Below the pieces are notes generated by a model. That model was not told the origin of the DNA and made no database searches. It was given only the letters and a program-made list of their open reading frames with translations. A DNA stretch of 64,000 bases from Hygrophila difformis (lineage: Eukaryota > Streptophyta > Magnoliopsida > Lamiales > Acanthaceae). Positions 41,654 to 52,992 of this stretch are shown one piece after another. Every line of letters starts with the position of its first letter. Position 1 is the first letter of the stretch. The position numbers and the translations under genes are program-made. The DNA lies in contig JAOANR010000003.1 of assembly GCA_030278955.1 (NCBI GenBank), positions 19,553,050-19,617,049 on the forward strand. The letters run 5' to 3'.

Positions 41654-41929
41654 TACTTCCTCCGTTAGTTTTAAGTTATCTTTTTAGAAACAAAAAAATA
41701 TTTTAAAATAATTGTCACTTTACATATTTATCTCATACTTTTTCAATATTACCTCTATATTATCATAAAAGATATTCCTAGAATACTGTGCATTTCACTC
41801 CAATTTTATTTTTTTATTCTAAAAAAAACACATAGGGATAAAAGTGAAATAATACAAACTAATTATTACAATCCTTGATAAATGTGTTTATTTCTAAAAC
41901 GATTACTAAAAAGTAACGGACAGAATATA
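41654..41929 (+). mobile_element. MITE, copy A of an inverted pair
   Basis: Starts TACTTCCTCCGTTAG and ends AAGTAACGGACAGAATATA. Its centre (GATATTCCTAGAATACTGTG and following) reappears in reverse orientation at 42050-42290. Confidence 0.6.
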
Positions 41930-42049
41930 ATGCAAGAGATTCATGACCATAAACAAGTGTGAAATAACTGTAGCATGTGCTGTGCTGTGCTGGGGCCAAC
42001 CTTCATTGTTCATTTCGCAAAAGCAACTCCAAGCTTTTACTACTCTGTT

Positions 42050-42290
42050 CCTTATTATTAGTAGTTGTTTTAGAAAAAAAAAACGTTTATTAAAGATTGT
42101 AATATGTGTTATTTTATTTTTATCCCTATATATTTTTTGGGAATAAAAAATAAAATTAAAGTGAAAAGAGAATGCACAGTATTCTAAAAATATCTTTTAA
42201 GATAAAATAAAGGTAATATAAAAAAATTTGAGATAAATATATAAAGTGCCGCTTTTTTTTTAAAAAAAAGAAAATTAAAAAGAACACAGC
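42050..42290 (-). mobile_element. MITE, copy B of the inverted pair
   Basis: The reverse complement matches 41654-41929 through most of its length, including AGAATACTGTGCATT and ATAGGGATAAAA. Ends are approximate. With copy A only about 120 bp away, a transcript across both would fold back on itself. Confidence 0.6.
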
Positions 42291-42354
42291 GACCATTCTC
42301 CAATTCCAAAAGCCACTTCTCTCTCTCTCCCTTTCGCAGCACACAGTTTTGTTT

Positions 42355-42611
42355 TACTCCCTCCGTTCCAAAATAGTAGTCTTTTTAGAGATGAAAAAGT
42401 GTTCCACAATAGTTGTCATTTTGGGTATTTCTATGAAAGTTTTCCAATATTACCCCTTTATTCCCCCAATGGTATTTATTCTCTCTCCATCCCAAGTAAA
42501 TTTCTTGGAAAGTGAGAGGGGTAGAAATGGAAGATTGTGTGGTAATAATTGTGTTTCTTGGTTTGTGTAATATTTGCTAGAAAGACAACTAAAAAAGAAC
42601 GGAGGAGTATT
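42355..42611. mobile_element. Stowaway-like MITE in the F-box gene promoter
   Basis: TACTCCCTCCGTTCCAAAAT at the left and AAGAACGGAGGAGTA at the right; about 255 bp. The right end lies about 200 bp upstream of the F-box start codon. Confidence 0.75.
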
Positions 42612-42780
42612 ACCAGACGCCACAAACCCAGATGCAAAAACCCGACAACTTGCCAGGTGGGCACATATCCCCAAATATATATTTAATTTAATCAAAAGGA
42701 ATCGGAACCCCAATTATTGGTCATTGTGAATTGTTAGACAAGTCCCGGTAACAATTCTCAATTGTTGGTTGGTTCGTTTC

Positions 42781-42810
42781 AATCATAATCATAATCATAA
42801 TCATAATCAT
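42781..42810 (+). repeat. (AATCAT)5 hexamer repeat abutting the start codon
   Basis: Five perfect units; the last AT supplies the first two bases of the F-box gene's ATG (42809). Confidence 0.9.
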
Positions 42811-44002
42811 GTGGTGCAATCTCCCCTCCGATCTCCTCTCCATCATCTTCTCCTACCTCTCCCCAGATTCCATCGCCAGGGCCAAGGTCACCTGCCGCAC
42901 TTGGCACTCCGCCGCCTCCGCCTCCTCCACCTTCCTCCTCCACCGCCGCCAACAACATCATCATCATCATCATCCGCCCTGGTTCCTCGCCTTCCCCACC
43001 CGCACCCTCAACTCCTCCTGCTGCTGCTACGCCCACAACCCCCTCTCCCAAACCTGGCACCGCCTTCCTCTCCCGTCCTTCCCTATCAAGCCAATCGCCG
43101 CCGTCCACGGCCTCATCCTCACCAAATCATCCACCTCCTCCTCCTCCGCCATTTCCCTCCACCTCACCCTAACAAATCCCTTCACCAACCAATCCAGATC
43201 CCTCCCCAACCTCATCGTCCCCCGCACCAATCCCGCCGTCGGATTGCTCCACTACTCCAATAATCAGCATTTCAAGATTTTCGTGGCCGGCGGCGCGGCC
43301 GCATCCGGTGCACTCTACAACCCAACCGTCGAATCCTACGACTCCGCGGACGACACGTGGACGCTCATCGGGCCGATGCCGGTGGAATTCGCGGTGAGGC
43401 TAACCGTGTGGACGCCGAACGAGAGCGTGTACTCGAACGGGACGCTTTACTGGATGACGTCCGCCAGGGCGTACAGCGTGATGGCCTTCACCATCGCGAC
43501 CAACACGTGGCACGAGCTGAGCGTCCCCATGGCCGACCGCCTGGAATTCGCGGCGCTGGTGCCACGACAGGGCGGCAGAGTCGGGGTTGTGGGGGGAATT
43601 AACAATCACAATCCTGCAGGTGGGAGTGGGAGAGGAAGAGGAAGAAGCAGGTGCATCATATACATATGGGAGCTGGATGAGAAAACAGCAGGGAATTGGA
43701 GGGGAGTGGGAGTGATGCCAATTGAATTAGGGGAGAAGCTGTTGGGGAAGGAGGAGAAGGAGATGAATTGGGGGAGGATCAAGTGTGTGGGGGTGGAAAG
43801 GGCCATGTGTGTGTACAGGGAATTGGGGTTAGCTGGGTTTGTGATTTACAGGGAGGAGGTTTCATCATCATCAGGGAAGTGGGAATGGGGTTGGATAGAG
43901 GGGTCACCAGATTCAGGAATGAGGAGTGAGATTAACAATGTCCCTGCCAAGGGATTGCTGCTGGATCCAAATCTATTCTTCTTCTCCAACCTCCACATTT
44001 GA
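42809..44002 (+). CDS. F-box/kelch-type protein
   Basis: A 397-residue intronless protein, probably a substrate-recognition subunit of an SCF ubiquitin ligase. The F-box is at residues 1-40 (MWCNLPSDLLSIIFSYLSPD, then ARAKVTCRTWHS). A kelch-like beta region follows with YNPTVESYDSADDTWTLIGP (about 170), YSNGTLYWMTS (about 212) and TIATNTWHEL (about 230). A six-His run (about 50-55, CAT repeats) and a Gly/Arg-rich loop (GSGRGRGRSR) interrupt less conserved parts. The start is the only Met ahead of the F-box. Codon use in the first 250 codons is strongly C-rich, unlike the AT-rich flanks. A poly(A)-type AATAAA lies at 44075-44080. The substrate cannot be deduced. Confidence 0.9.
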   Translation: MWCNLPSDLLSIIFSYLSPDSIARAKVTCRTWHSAASASSTFLLHRRQQHHHHHHPPWFLAFPTRTLNSSCCCYAHNPLSQTWHRLPLPSFPIKPIAAVHGLILTKSSTSSSSAISLHLTLTNPFTNQSRSLPNLIVPRTNPAVGLLHYSNNQHFKIFVAGGAAASGALYNPTVESYDSADDTWTLIGPMPVEFAVRLTVWTPNESVYSNGTLYWMTSARAYSVMAFTIATNTWHELSVPMADRLEFAALVPRQGGRVGVVGGINNHNPAGGSGRGRGRSRCIIYIWELDEKTAGNWRGVGVMPIELGEKLLGKEEKEMNWGRIKCVGVERAMCVYRELGLAGFVIYREEVSSSSGKWEWGWIEGSPDSGMRSEINNVPAKGLLLDPNLFFFSNLHI

Positions 44003-44349
44003 TCATTTCAATTGTTCATTCTGGGAGAGAGAGAGGATGAAATTATTTTAATTTCTGGGCTGGGGTTAATACAAAATAAATGATATAAAAACCATGTAAT
44101 GATACCAGTAGTCCTATATGTGTTCCAATTAATGCACATTCTATGCTGCATCTTCTAGTCTTCTTTCTACAAAATCCAGCATAAGAATTTCATCAAATAT
44201 CTTGACTAGAAAATTCATTCCCATAGTAACAAATCACTGTTAGAGCTTGCTAACAGTGAAATGTGTTAGCTGAAAATTCGTATTTCGTCGCTGCTAGCTG
44301 AAAATATTTTTAGTGCTTGCTTTAATTTTTGTTTTCAAGAAGTTGTTGA
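44003..44349. other. F-box 3' UTR and spacer
   Basis: Contains the likely AATAAA at 44075-44080; otherwise nothing recognisable. Confidence 0.5.
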
Positions 44350-44350
44350 A

Positions 44351-44425
44351 AATAGCTTCTATTAGATTTTTTTTTTTTGTTTGCTTGACAGCCCGGGGCT
44401 AGGAAAAAAATAGCTTCTATTAGAT
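44351..44425 (-). mobile_element. retroposed micro-insertion with 17-bp TSD
   Basis: AATAGCTTCTATTAGAT occurs at 44351-44367 and 44409-44425. The 41-bp insert is a poly(T) run followed by GACAGCCCGGGGCTAGG and A residues, like the 3' end of a SINE on the minus strand. Confidence 0.65.
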
Positions 44426-44483
44426 GTTAAATTAAACATTTTTTCCCCGGCTTCAACTTCTAAAAAAAATGTTAAATTAAACA
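44424..44483. mobile_element. retroposed micro-insertion with 15-bp TSD
   Basis: ATGTTAAATTAAACA is duplicated at 44424-44438 and 44469-44483, flanking a 30-bp insert of T residues, CCCCGGCTTCAACTTC and A residues. Its left TSD copy touches the TSD of the previous insertion. Confidence 0.6.
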
Positions 44484-44524
44484 TAACAAAAATTGTAATT
44501 AGTAAATAAATAGCAAAAACAATC

Positions 44525-44640
44525 AAAGAAGATAGGTGCAATATGCCCACCCGATCCTCGAGGGATTAGTCTTAGATCCAATGTGGCCTGAGGATACCCT
44601 GGTATTCACCTTAAAAAAAAAAAGAAGATAGGTGCAATAT
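44525..44640 (+). mobile_element. truncated SINE-like insertion with 20-bp TSD
   Basis: A perfect 20-bp duplication (44525-44544 and 44621-44640) flanks 76 bp beginning GCCCACCCGATCCTCGAGG and ending in a poly(A) stretch. A related sequence in opposite orientation is at about 45215-45250 (GGGTATCCCTAGACCACATT), so this is a dispersed family. Confidence 0.75.
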
Positions 44641-44882
44641 ATCAAATAAGTAACTTATTTAGGAGGAGAATATCAGACAAGCAACCATTTAAAACAAAAT
44701 AAATAAAAAATAATATATTTTCAACTAAATGAAGAATAATTCAAATAAAATAGTAAAATAGTAAAAAACAAAACATTATTGTTTCCACATAACATAATAT
44801 TTATAAATAACTTCATATTTTTTCTTAGATATTAATCTTTTAAATATATATATCTTATAAATTTTGTTTAATCTATTTTTTT

Positions 44883-44953
44883 GGGTTGCTAACTCAAAGG
44901 CAGAGTACTCGGCTTTTAAGTGCGACTAGAATCTTTTACACATTTTGATGAAG
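44883..44953 (+). pseudogene. plastid-derived trnK-UUU 5' exon and intron start (NUPT, left part)
   Basis: GGGTTGCTAACTCAAAGGCA and the following AGAGTACTCGGCTTTTAA (44883-44919) match the 5' exon of chloroplast trnK-UUU with about two differences; the intron continues GTGCGACTAGAATC. The fragment is cut after GATGAAG by the CACTA element and resumes at 63424. The 3' exon is absent and the insertion splits the intron, so it is not a functional tRNA gene. Confidence 0.82.
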
Positions 44954-45325
44954 CACTACAAGAATAAAGCTCTTTACCGACCCCAATTGCCGACCATCAT
45001 AGTCTGGGTCGGATTTACCTCACCTAGGGGTGTAAACGAGCCAAGCCGAGCTCGAGCTCGGCTCGGTTATGTATAAGTTCGGCTCGGCTCGAGCTCGAAG
45101 CTCGACGAGCTTTAAAAATTGAACTCGGCTCGAGCTCGACACAATATATTGAAGCTCGAGCTCGGCTCGAATGGCCAAAAAAGCTCGACATAAATTTTAT
45201 TTTATTTTTTTAACCGGGTATCCCTAGACCACATTGGACTCAAGACTAAAAAATTTTAAATTATTCAATAATGAGCTTAAAAACTTAAAAGACGGATTTC
45301 TGTAGAAATATATTAAACTATTCAT

Positions 45326-47651
45326 GGATCGGGTGGATAAAAGCTTGCGTTAAGTCAGCGGAAGCGACAGTAATCATCAATGGGTCACCCACGGATTTTT
45401 TTAAGATGCAAAAGGGTCTACGACAAGGTGATCCATTGTCACCTTACCTCTTCCTATTGATAGCTGAAGTACTTAATAGATTACTGGACCAGGCTGTTGA
45501 CAAGGGGCTGTTGAGGGGGCTGTCTGCTGGGGGTAATGGACCGGAGGTGTCACACTTACAGTATGCGGACGACACGGTGTTGTTCTGTGAGGCCGATTTG
45601 AAGCAAATCCTTTTGATACGCAGGCTGTTCAGATGCGTATACCTTGCCACTGGACTTAAAATCAATTTTGGGAAAAGCCAATTACTGGGGATAAATTGTT
45701 CAGCGGAGTTCGTAAATGAGGCGGCTGGAATACTCGGGTGCAAGGTGGGAAGATGGCCCGATGAACTACCTTGGGATTCCAATTGGAGGTAGGATTAATG
45801 GGGTGGCGTTATGGCAGCTGGTACTTGACAAAGTGGAACAAAGATTGGCGGGTTGGAAAGGGAGGATGTTATCACAAGCTGGAAGGCTATGCCTAATCAA
45901 GTCAGTAATGAGTATCCTCCCGGTTTACTTTTTGTCAGTATTTAAAGCGCCTAGAGCAGTGGTCGATCGCCTTGAGCTACTCAAGAGGAGGTTTTTTTGG
46001 AACGAGTGGGAGGGGACGAGGAAGATACACACTATCAATTGGAAGGCGATATGTGCGCACAAAGATGAGGGAGGCCTTAGTATATGGCAGACAGATCAAT
46101 TGAATAGGGCTTTGTTGTTAAAATGGCGGTGGAGGTTTGGGAGGGAGGACACGTTATGGAGGGATGTCATCAACAATAAATATTATGGGGGCTGGTCGCC
46201 TATACTGCCGGAGGCTAGAGGAGGCCGTACACTTTGGGGGAATATGAGCAGTACATGGGAGGCCATTCAGGAGGGCGAACATGGAAATCAATTTTCCATT
46301 CGAGTAGGCAATGGGCACAAAGTCAGGTTTTGGCTTGATCGTTGGGTGAGCAACGATATTTTGTTGAAGGATATATTTCCAAGAATTTATGCCTTGTCGG
46401 TAAACAAGACTGGTAGGGTGGGCGATTTTGGTGAGTGGCAAGGGCTGGATTGGGTGTGGAACATAGAACTGAGGAGGCATCTCTTCGATTGGGAGATTGA
46501 TATTTGGAGAGAGTTTATGCAGGTTATTGGCCCTCTATCACTAAACAGGTTTATGGACGACAGGGTGCATTGGCTCGCTGAAAGCAATGGGAATTTCACT
46601 CCAAGTTCTTGCTGGTCTCGTGTGGTAGAGGCGTACAGGTATGAAACGGCTATGGGACAAATTGTGGGGATTGAGATGCCCGATGAAAGTAAAGCTTGTA
46701 ATCTGGAAACTCTACAAGGGAGCATTACCTGTCCGAGACTTACTATTAAAGAGGAATTGCATCTCGGCTGAGCAAGCATTGTGCCCTGTGTGCAGGGCGG
46801 AGTATGAAACAGATGACCATATATTCTGTAAATGTCCCACCATTAACACACTATGGTATGAAGGTGTCAACTGGTTCGGAGTAGCATGGGCAGGGCCAGG
46901 AACAGCAAAAGATCGGGTGGCCTGGTGGTTCGATCCGCATGTCAGGAAGGGACAAACGGACCCTTGGCTTTTGACTGGGGCGGCAATCGTTTGGACAATT
47001 TGGATCATGCATAATCAAGTGGTCTTTAAAGGGGCAAGGTTCGATTGGAAGGTAGCGGTTGAGATGGTAAAGTGGAGAGTAGGAATGTGGTGGCAGGATG
47101 AGACAGGCGAAAGGGAAATGAATTTACTTAGATTAGATGGAGGTTTTCCTGGGAACTTACTCAGGCTGCCAGGGAGGAGGAATCCGATGGCACGATGTAG
47201 ACTAGTATGGGAACGACCGGAGGTAGGATGGTGGAAGGTGAACACGGACGGGTCATCGCTTGGCAACCCGGGTCCGGCTGGAGTTGGGGGTGTTATAAGA
47301 GATGAAAAAGGAGATGTAATATTCATCCTATCGGACTCTATTGGATGCAAAGACTCAAATGAAGCCGAGTTGGCAGCAATTCACAGGGTATGCCTTGCAT
47401 TAATTCGTGACCAGGGCTTCCCACTGCCCCAGATCATCTTTGAATGTGACTCTCTAAATGCAGTTCGATGGTTAAAGAACCCCGGAAATGTTCCATCAAG
47501 ACTTGTTAGTTACATGGCTCCAGTTCAGGCTATTCTTAATTGCGGAGGAAAGGTCAAAGTGCAACATATTTTGAGGGAAAGAAACGAGCGCGCGGATATT
47601 TGGGCGAGACGTGGGGCGGCTGGAGAAGGCCGGATTGAAGGGTGGTTATAA
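45326..47651 (+). pseudogene. LINE ORF2 fragment: reverse transcriptase, zf-RVT, RNase H
   Basis: The frame starts mid-domain with WIKACVKSAEATVIINGSP, then RQGDPLSPYLFLL and the catalytic YADDTVLF (about 45560). A frameshift near 45755 moves it to the frame with MNYLGIPIGGRI and FWNEWEGTRKIHTINW; another near 46640 leads into the frame with LWGLRCPMKVKL, the Cys/His zinc motif CPVCRAEYETDDHIFCKC, and an RNase H domain (NTDGSSLGNPGPAGVGGV, NEAELAAI, FECDSLNAV, NERADIWARR) with all four acidic residues. The RNase H tail is typical of some plant L1 lineages. Truncation and frameshifts make it inactive. Confidence 0.87.
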
Positions 47652-49594
47652 TTATCATTTGGGATGTGTGGGGCGGGAGCTCAGAATGTAGCATTTGTGG
47701 ATGTGTGGGATGGCGGCCGCTGTGAGTGTAATTCTGCTGGTATCATTGGGCCATGAAGGGAGTGGATGGTGGGGAAGGAATTATAGCAGTGGTCTGTTTG
47801 ATGGGGCTGCTAAACTCGATGGAGTTGCTGCAGGAACCATGGTGAAATGGCAGCTTTGATAAGGCACCTTGTGGCCAGGGTGGAAATGGAGCTGTATGGG
47901 GAGTAAAGGAGGTGGCATTACATTGGTTTTGTTTCAACTTACCTTTTTATTCTTGCAGGTGTATTACGCATGTTGGATTGTTTGGTGCGCTGGGTCTTAA
48001 AAATTTTAACCATATTGCTGCTGAGAGTGCTGTTTTATGTTGACGTGGAACGTCTTGTGGGATCAAAGCTGTTTAAACCATATTGTTGCTGAGAGCTGCT
48101 GCCTTCCGGAATCGGTTGCCTTTATTTCTGGTAAGGAATTTTGGAGATCGCCTTCGGATATAGCTGAATGTTGCTGACTTGGGAACGGGGTACGTCTGCT
48201 ATCAACTGATAAAGCCAATTGACACATTCTACTGCTAACAAGAGAAGCTTAGAGCCAATTCGGATGCGAATAGATGTGATGTAATTTCGGACTCTCTTGA
48301 ATTTGCTTTATCTTGCACGTCGAGCTACTTTGGTCAGTTTTGATGCATCGGATACGAAAGGACAGTTGGCTTTCTTTTCATCCGTATGGTTGTCAATCCC
48401 TTGTTAATTTTCCATTCCATGGAACCATGACTAGAGCTCTCCCTATATTTACATTGTCATGACATTTGATAAACCCCAGACTCACCCTGCTACACTGGCG
48501 AAACCTTCGACCCTACGCCTTTCCTTGTCCTGGCCACACAGATCCCTTCTAGCCATAAATCATTATGAGTTACAGGATCCGTCTCTGTATTCCACAGGAA
48601 TCCTACTGTGGTGCATCTCAGGTACTTGTTTGTAAAGGGTAGGTATGTTACAAGGATGAGCCTTTTCAACCTTGTGAATGGTGTCATAAGATCATGTCTG
48701 GATGGTATGGTAGCCGGGGCTCCTCTCGTGTATATTTCCAAAAAAAAAAAGAAAAAAAAAGAATAAAATATAGTGTTTCAAAAAAAATATAAAGGGAGAA
48801 AAGAAAAAGAAGGAAAAAGGTAAAAGGGAATTAATAGTTGCAGGGAGATAATATTGGGATGCTTGGCTTCAGTCTAATGATGAGGGGATGGCGCTAATCG
48901 AAGAGTATATGGTAGAGATAGTTCGGGAGTTGAGAAAGAGAGTCTTGTGTCATGTTTCATGTGTAGACTGGTTTTGGAGCTCATCTTGTAGAAATATTAT
49001 CTCGCAAGACGCCCTGAAGGATTCGTTGTGTAATGCATTGATGGCTTCCCCTTTCTCATTATCCGATGCCTTAACCTGCCTCCAGCCGAGCTTTAACACT
49101 ACACTATAGTCCCGTTGATCCGGTAGTCCTTTTGACCCGATATTGTCCCTTTGATCCGATGTATTTATTTTGATCCTTAAGTAGGTGAGACGTGTATTAT
49201 GAAGCAAGTTTCTAGATTGTCTCCAAATAACATCACTTTGAAGCTCCCTATCGCTCTAACTACCGGGAGTTTTTTTCGAATGCATACTCCTAGCTGTTTG
49301 CTATGTTTTTCTGGTTTTGCTGTTCTTTTGTGAGCATCTTCCAAGGACCTCTGCAATCTGCCTAGATGTGTTGCTGGATATGGTAAAGGAGAAGTGGGTC
49401 AGTCGGCGCAGGCTTCAACGGAGAATAATAGCTCTATAGCTCTATGCTTGTGCTCTAGATATTGCTTCGGTCTGATGTCTCTTCTTGTCGTTTGCTGTGT
49501 AATTCATTATTTTGAGAGCTTCTCCTGCTATAATGCGTGTGTGATGTGTGAACGGAGGATTGTTATTGTGAAAATTATAATCCGACTGCGTCGA
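47652..49594 (+). other. LINE 3' region, possibly with further insertions
   Basis: About 1.9 kb of non-coding sequence after the RNase H stop, unusually long for a plant LINE 3' UTR. An A-rich run at 48740-48765 resembles a poly(A) tail, so 48.4-48.77 kb may be an inserted SINE or older retrocopy; no matching duplication was found. Several open frames have no recognised homology. Confidence 0.45.
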
Positions 49595-50160
49595 TGTAAT
49601 ACCCGAGAATTTTCCAACATAAAATAAATGCAATAAATAAAATAAATAAATAAATAAATAAATATAATAAACATGATAAAGGGATAAGGAATCATAAAAG
49701 ATGAGAAATGAAATTTAAATTAAAAAGGAATCAAAATTCCAAGAACCCGGGAAGCCGGAGACAATTTAATTGAATAAACGGTTACACGGGGACCCGACAT
49801 CGATGGACTCAATAACTCGAGTCCAAACATAAATTAAGGTCCGAATAAAATTAAGATAGGAAATCGGAGCCCGAAGATACCCCGGAAATCCGAATCCGGG
49901 AACATAGAGGGATAGAAGTCCGAAAGAGAGGAGGAAACGCCCGACGGATCGCACGACCCGGCCCAGACCGAAGTCCAGGCCAGGACGGCGCGGTCGCCGC
50001 GCGGTCTTTAGGGGTTCACCGCGCCAAGAGCGCGCCACTTGGCAGTTGCGGCCGTTCCGCGATTTTCTCGCCCGAACGCGGATTTTTCGACTTTCGGTTG
50101 AACATATCTCGACTCAAGACGCTTGGGGTCAGATCTTGGACGCCCTAGGTCTTAAATATC

Positions 50161-50168
50161 TATAAATA
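50161..50168 (+). promoter_or_regulatory. TATA box of solo LTR 1
   Basis: TATAAATA, with transcription expected to begin about 30 bp downstream; sets the plus orientation of this LTR. Confidence 0.55.
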
Positions 50169-52984
50169 AACCCTCTTGGGAGCCCCGAACATCTTTACAA
50201 AACCCTACGAAATCTCTCTACACACAAAACCCTAATTCCGGAGTCGTCGGAGGCACAAAACCGAATCAAGGGACTGACTTGGACGAAAATTAGGAGTCTT
50301 CGATCATCGGGGTAAGATTCGAACCATTCTTGTCCATTCTTATCCATTCAAGATTCGAAAACGAATCCTAATTAAATCTCTTTCCTATTCTAAACCCCGA
50401 TCCGGACGCGTTGAGGAAAAACGAAGGATCTCGGAGGGAGAACGAAGAACGTGGAAGCCACGCCTCCGAATCATCGAGCCGAGACATCCGTAAATCTGTA
50501 AGTTAACGCTTACACGGTTTTGGGAGTAGTAAAAATATTCAAATCTAGAAACTTGAGCAAATCTTTCGTAAATCTGTCCATATGTGATTTTTAACGGCGC
50601 AACAGTTTTGTCTAATTTTTCCGAACCTTAAAACGACTTCAAACGGAAAAACCTAAAACATGAAAAACGTTCCTAAGAAATAGATCTATGTACTGTAAAA
50701 ATTTCATAATTTTTCATCGTGTTTTGATATCCGAAAACGACCACAAACAGACCTGCCTTGAGTTTAGATCTTGAAACGGTGACAGAACTTTAGTTCGAAC
50801 TTGTTGGTGATTTCTACCTTGGATCTAGACCGATCTAGGCTTAGCGTTGAACATAAGAGTTGTAGATCTATGCGTTAAGAACACCTCCGTAAAGTTTCAG
50901 AATTTTTCGTGATGATTTGATATATGAAATCCACCCGAAACCGAACTGCTAGGATGTGGATCTTGAAATCTTGACAGATTCTTGGCCCGAACTGGTTGGC
51001 GTTTTTGACAATAGAAATAGGATGAATTATATAACACCCCATAAAATTTTTAAATAAAAATTTAAATTTTAATAAATGGATATTCAAATTTCTCATAAAT
51101 TATTTTTTTATTATTATTTTTTTAAGATGAAAAGAAAATAATATTTATTTAAATCACTCCTAGTTGTGAACTAATTTAAGCAATTAAAACTTTTAATTGC
51201 AACGACATTTAATCAACCTATAGGTATTAAGCTATATTCTATTACAAATTATTTAAAATCCATATTAATTAATTATGACTATTTAGACGGAATTTAATAT
51301 AATTATTTAGGCATTCGTACACGTAAATAATCGATAACGAATTCAGAAAGGTTATTTGACTACAAGTGAGACTTAATTAAAGTAATATAAATAGTGAGCT
51401 AATTAATTTATTAAAAATATCAGAATTTATTATTGAGGGATAACTTATTAAATTTATGAAATACCAACTTGAATTAATTTAATTAGGAGCATAATAAGTA
51501 TTCATTTGTAAGTCCTTAATCCTTATATCATTTATGACGTAAGAATCAATTGATAAGGCCTAAGAAGTTCATAAACTAGCCATAGTGTATCGGGGCATTT
51601 GGAGCTCAAAATTATTATATTAACTTATAGAAATTTGGACAAACAAGTGTTAAATCATTTTGAGGCAATAAACCTAAGATCAAAAATAAAACATAACTAA
51701 ATCCGAATAAAGTAACAATGATGAACAAGTATATTTATCATGTCCGTTAAATTGTAAGTGTTGTGTTTAATAACATTGGGCATGTATTAAGTTATAAAAT
51801 TAGCCACATATAATTTAGTTAAAAGTATTTAACCAATTAGTGTGATTTAACTTTTGGCAATAGGACGACAGTTATGATCAAGTGGATCCGTAAAATATTT
51901 AACCAACGGATGAAAATTTATGGATTACTCTATCTTTAATTAAGGGTTGTCCCATATTTGGAGAATTGGGGATTTTAGATATTAGGCTAACGGTGCCAAT
52001 TAAGTCCATAGTTAGGGGAATTAAATTGGGCTAGCAAAATAGGAAATTAAATGGGCCAACCTAAACCCCCCAAGGCCCAAAACTAGGCAAACCCTAACCC
52101 TAATTTTCACCCTGCCGCCGCCGCCGCCGGACTCCGGCGCCGCCATCGCCGGCGCCCTCCGACCACAGCCGCCGCTGTCTCCGCCACACCGCTTTTCTCC
52201 ACCCCTTCGATCCGGCCACCACCGGACCATCATCTACACTCCAAATCCGTCCAGCCTCGCCACCACCCAACGCCGGACCATCCTCCCTTTTCCGAGACAA
52301 GGCCGCGAGCCGCCGCCACCAATCTCCCTCCCAATCGCCTCCACTACCGCGGCCTCAACCCTAGAAGCCGCCACACATTTCCTCCACTGTCGCCACCCTC
52401 TACACCATCTTCATCCGTCGCCACCATCACCGCGTGGCAGAACCACCACCGCCGGCCACTCATTTCAAAACCCTCCATTCCCGTCACCACCCCTCAAATC
52501 CTCCACAAAATCAGAAAATAAAAACACAAAAATAGAAATAGAGATTAGAAGGAGAAGGCCCAATTTCAGATCCACCATCGGGCTTAAGCAGTCGCCTCCG
52601 GCCATCCCTTCCCGGTCGTCGCCTCCGTGCGTCTCTGCCGGAGCTGCTACACGGCTGAGTGAAGAAAGAACAAAGAAGAAAGAAAAAAAAGGAGAGGTGA
52701 AGAAGAAGACAATTTTGTTGGTGTTGGTTTTAAGTCTCGAGAGACATGTGATGGGTAACAAGAATGAGACAAAAAAATAAAACCAATTCAGTAAGTTTGA
52801 CTGTAAGAAATAAAAAGGAGCAGAGGCGTGCAACTGTGCAAGAGGAAGAAAAAAGGAAATGGGGTTCAGTGTCTTTTGGATAAAGGCTGGGGAGGCATTT
52901 AATTCGCCTGGGTATCCGTATTGTAATAGAGTGATGGGTGGGAAGAGAGCTTTTATTCGGATAAAACCTTGTAGTCAAATCGTC

Positions 52985-52992
52985 TATATAAG
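52985..52992 (+). promoter_or_regulatory. TATA box of solo LTR 2
   Basis: TATATAAG followed 25-35 bp later by a pyrimidine-rich start region; sets plus orientation. Confidence 0.55.

Noticed and set aside
42779..43108. Antisense Gly/Asp-rich protein
   Set aside because: A shadow of the F-box gene; Asp-Tyr repeats come from the hexamer repeat read backwards.
44883..44919. Functional tRNA-Lys gene
   Set aside because: Only the 5' exon of the intron-containing plastid gene is present, in the nucleus, with no 3' exon in the window and an 18-kb insertion in the intron.
48888..49207. Host gene in the LINE 3' region
   Set aside because: Overlapping short frames on both strands without recognisable motifs, within sequence bounded by the LINE's own TSD and poly(A) end.
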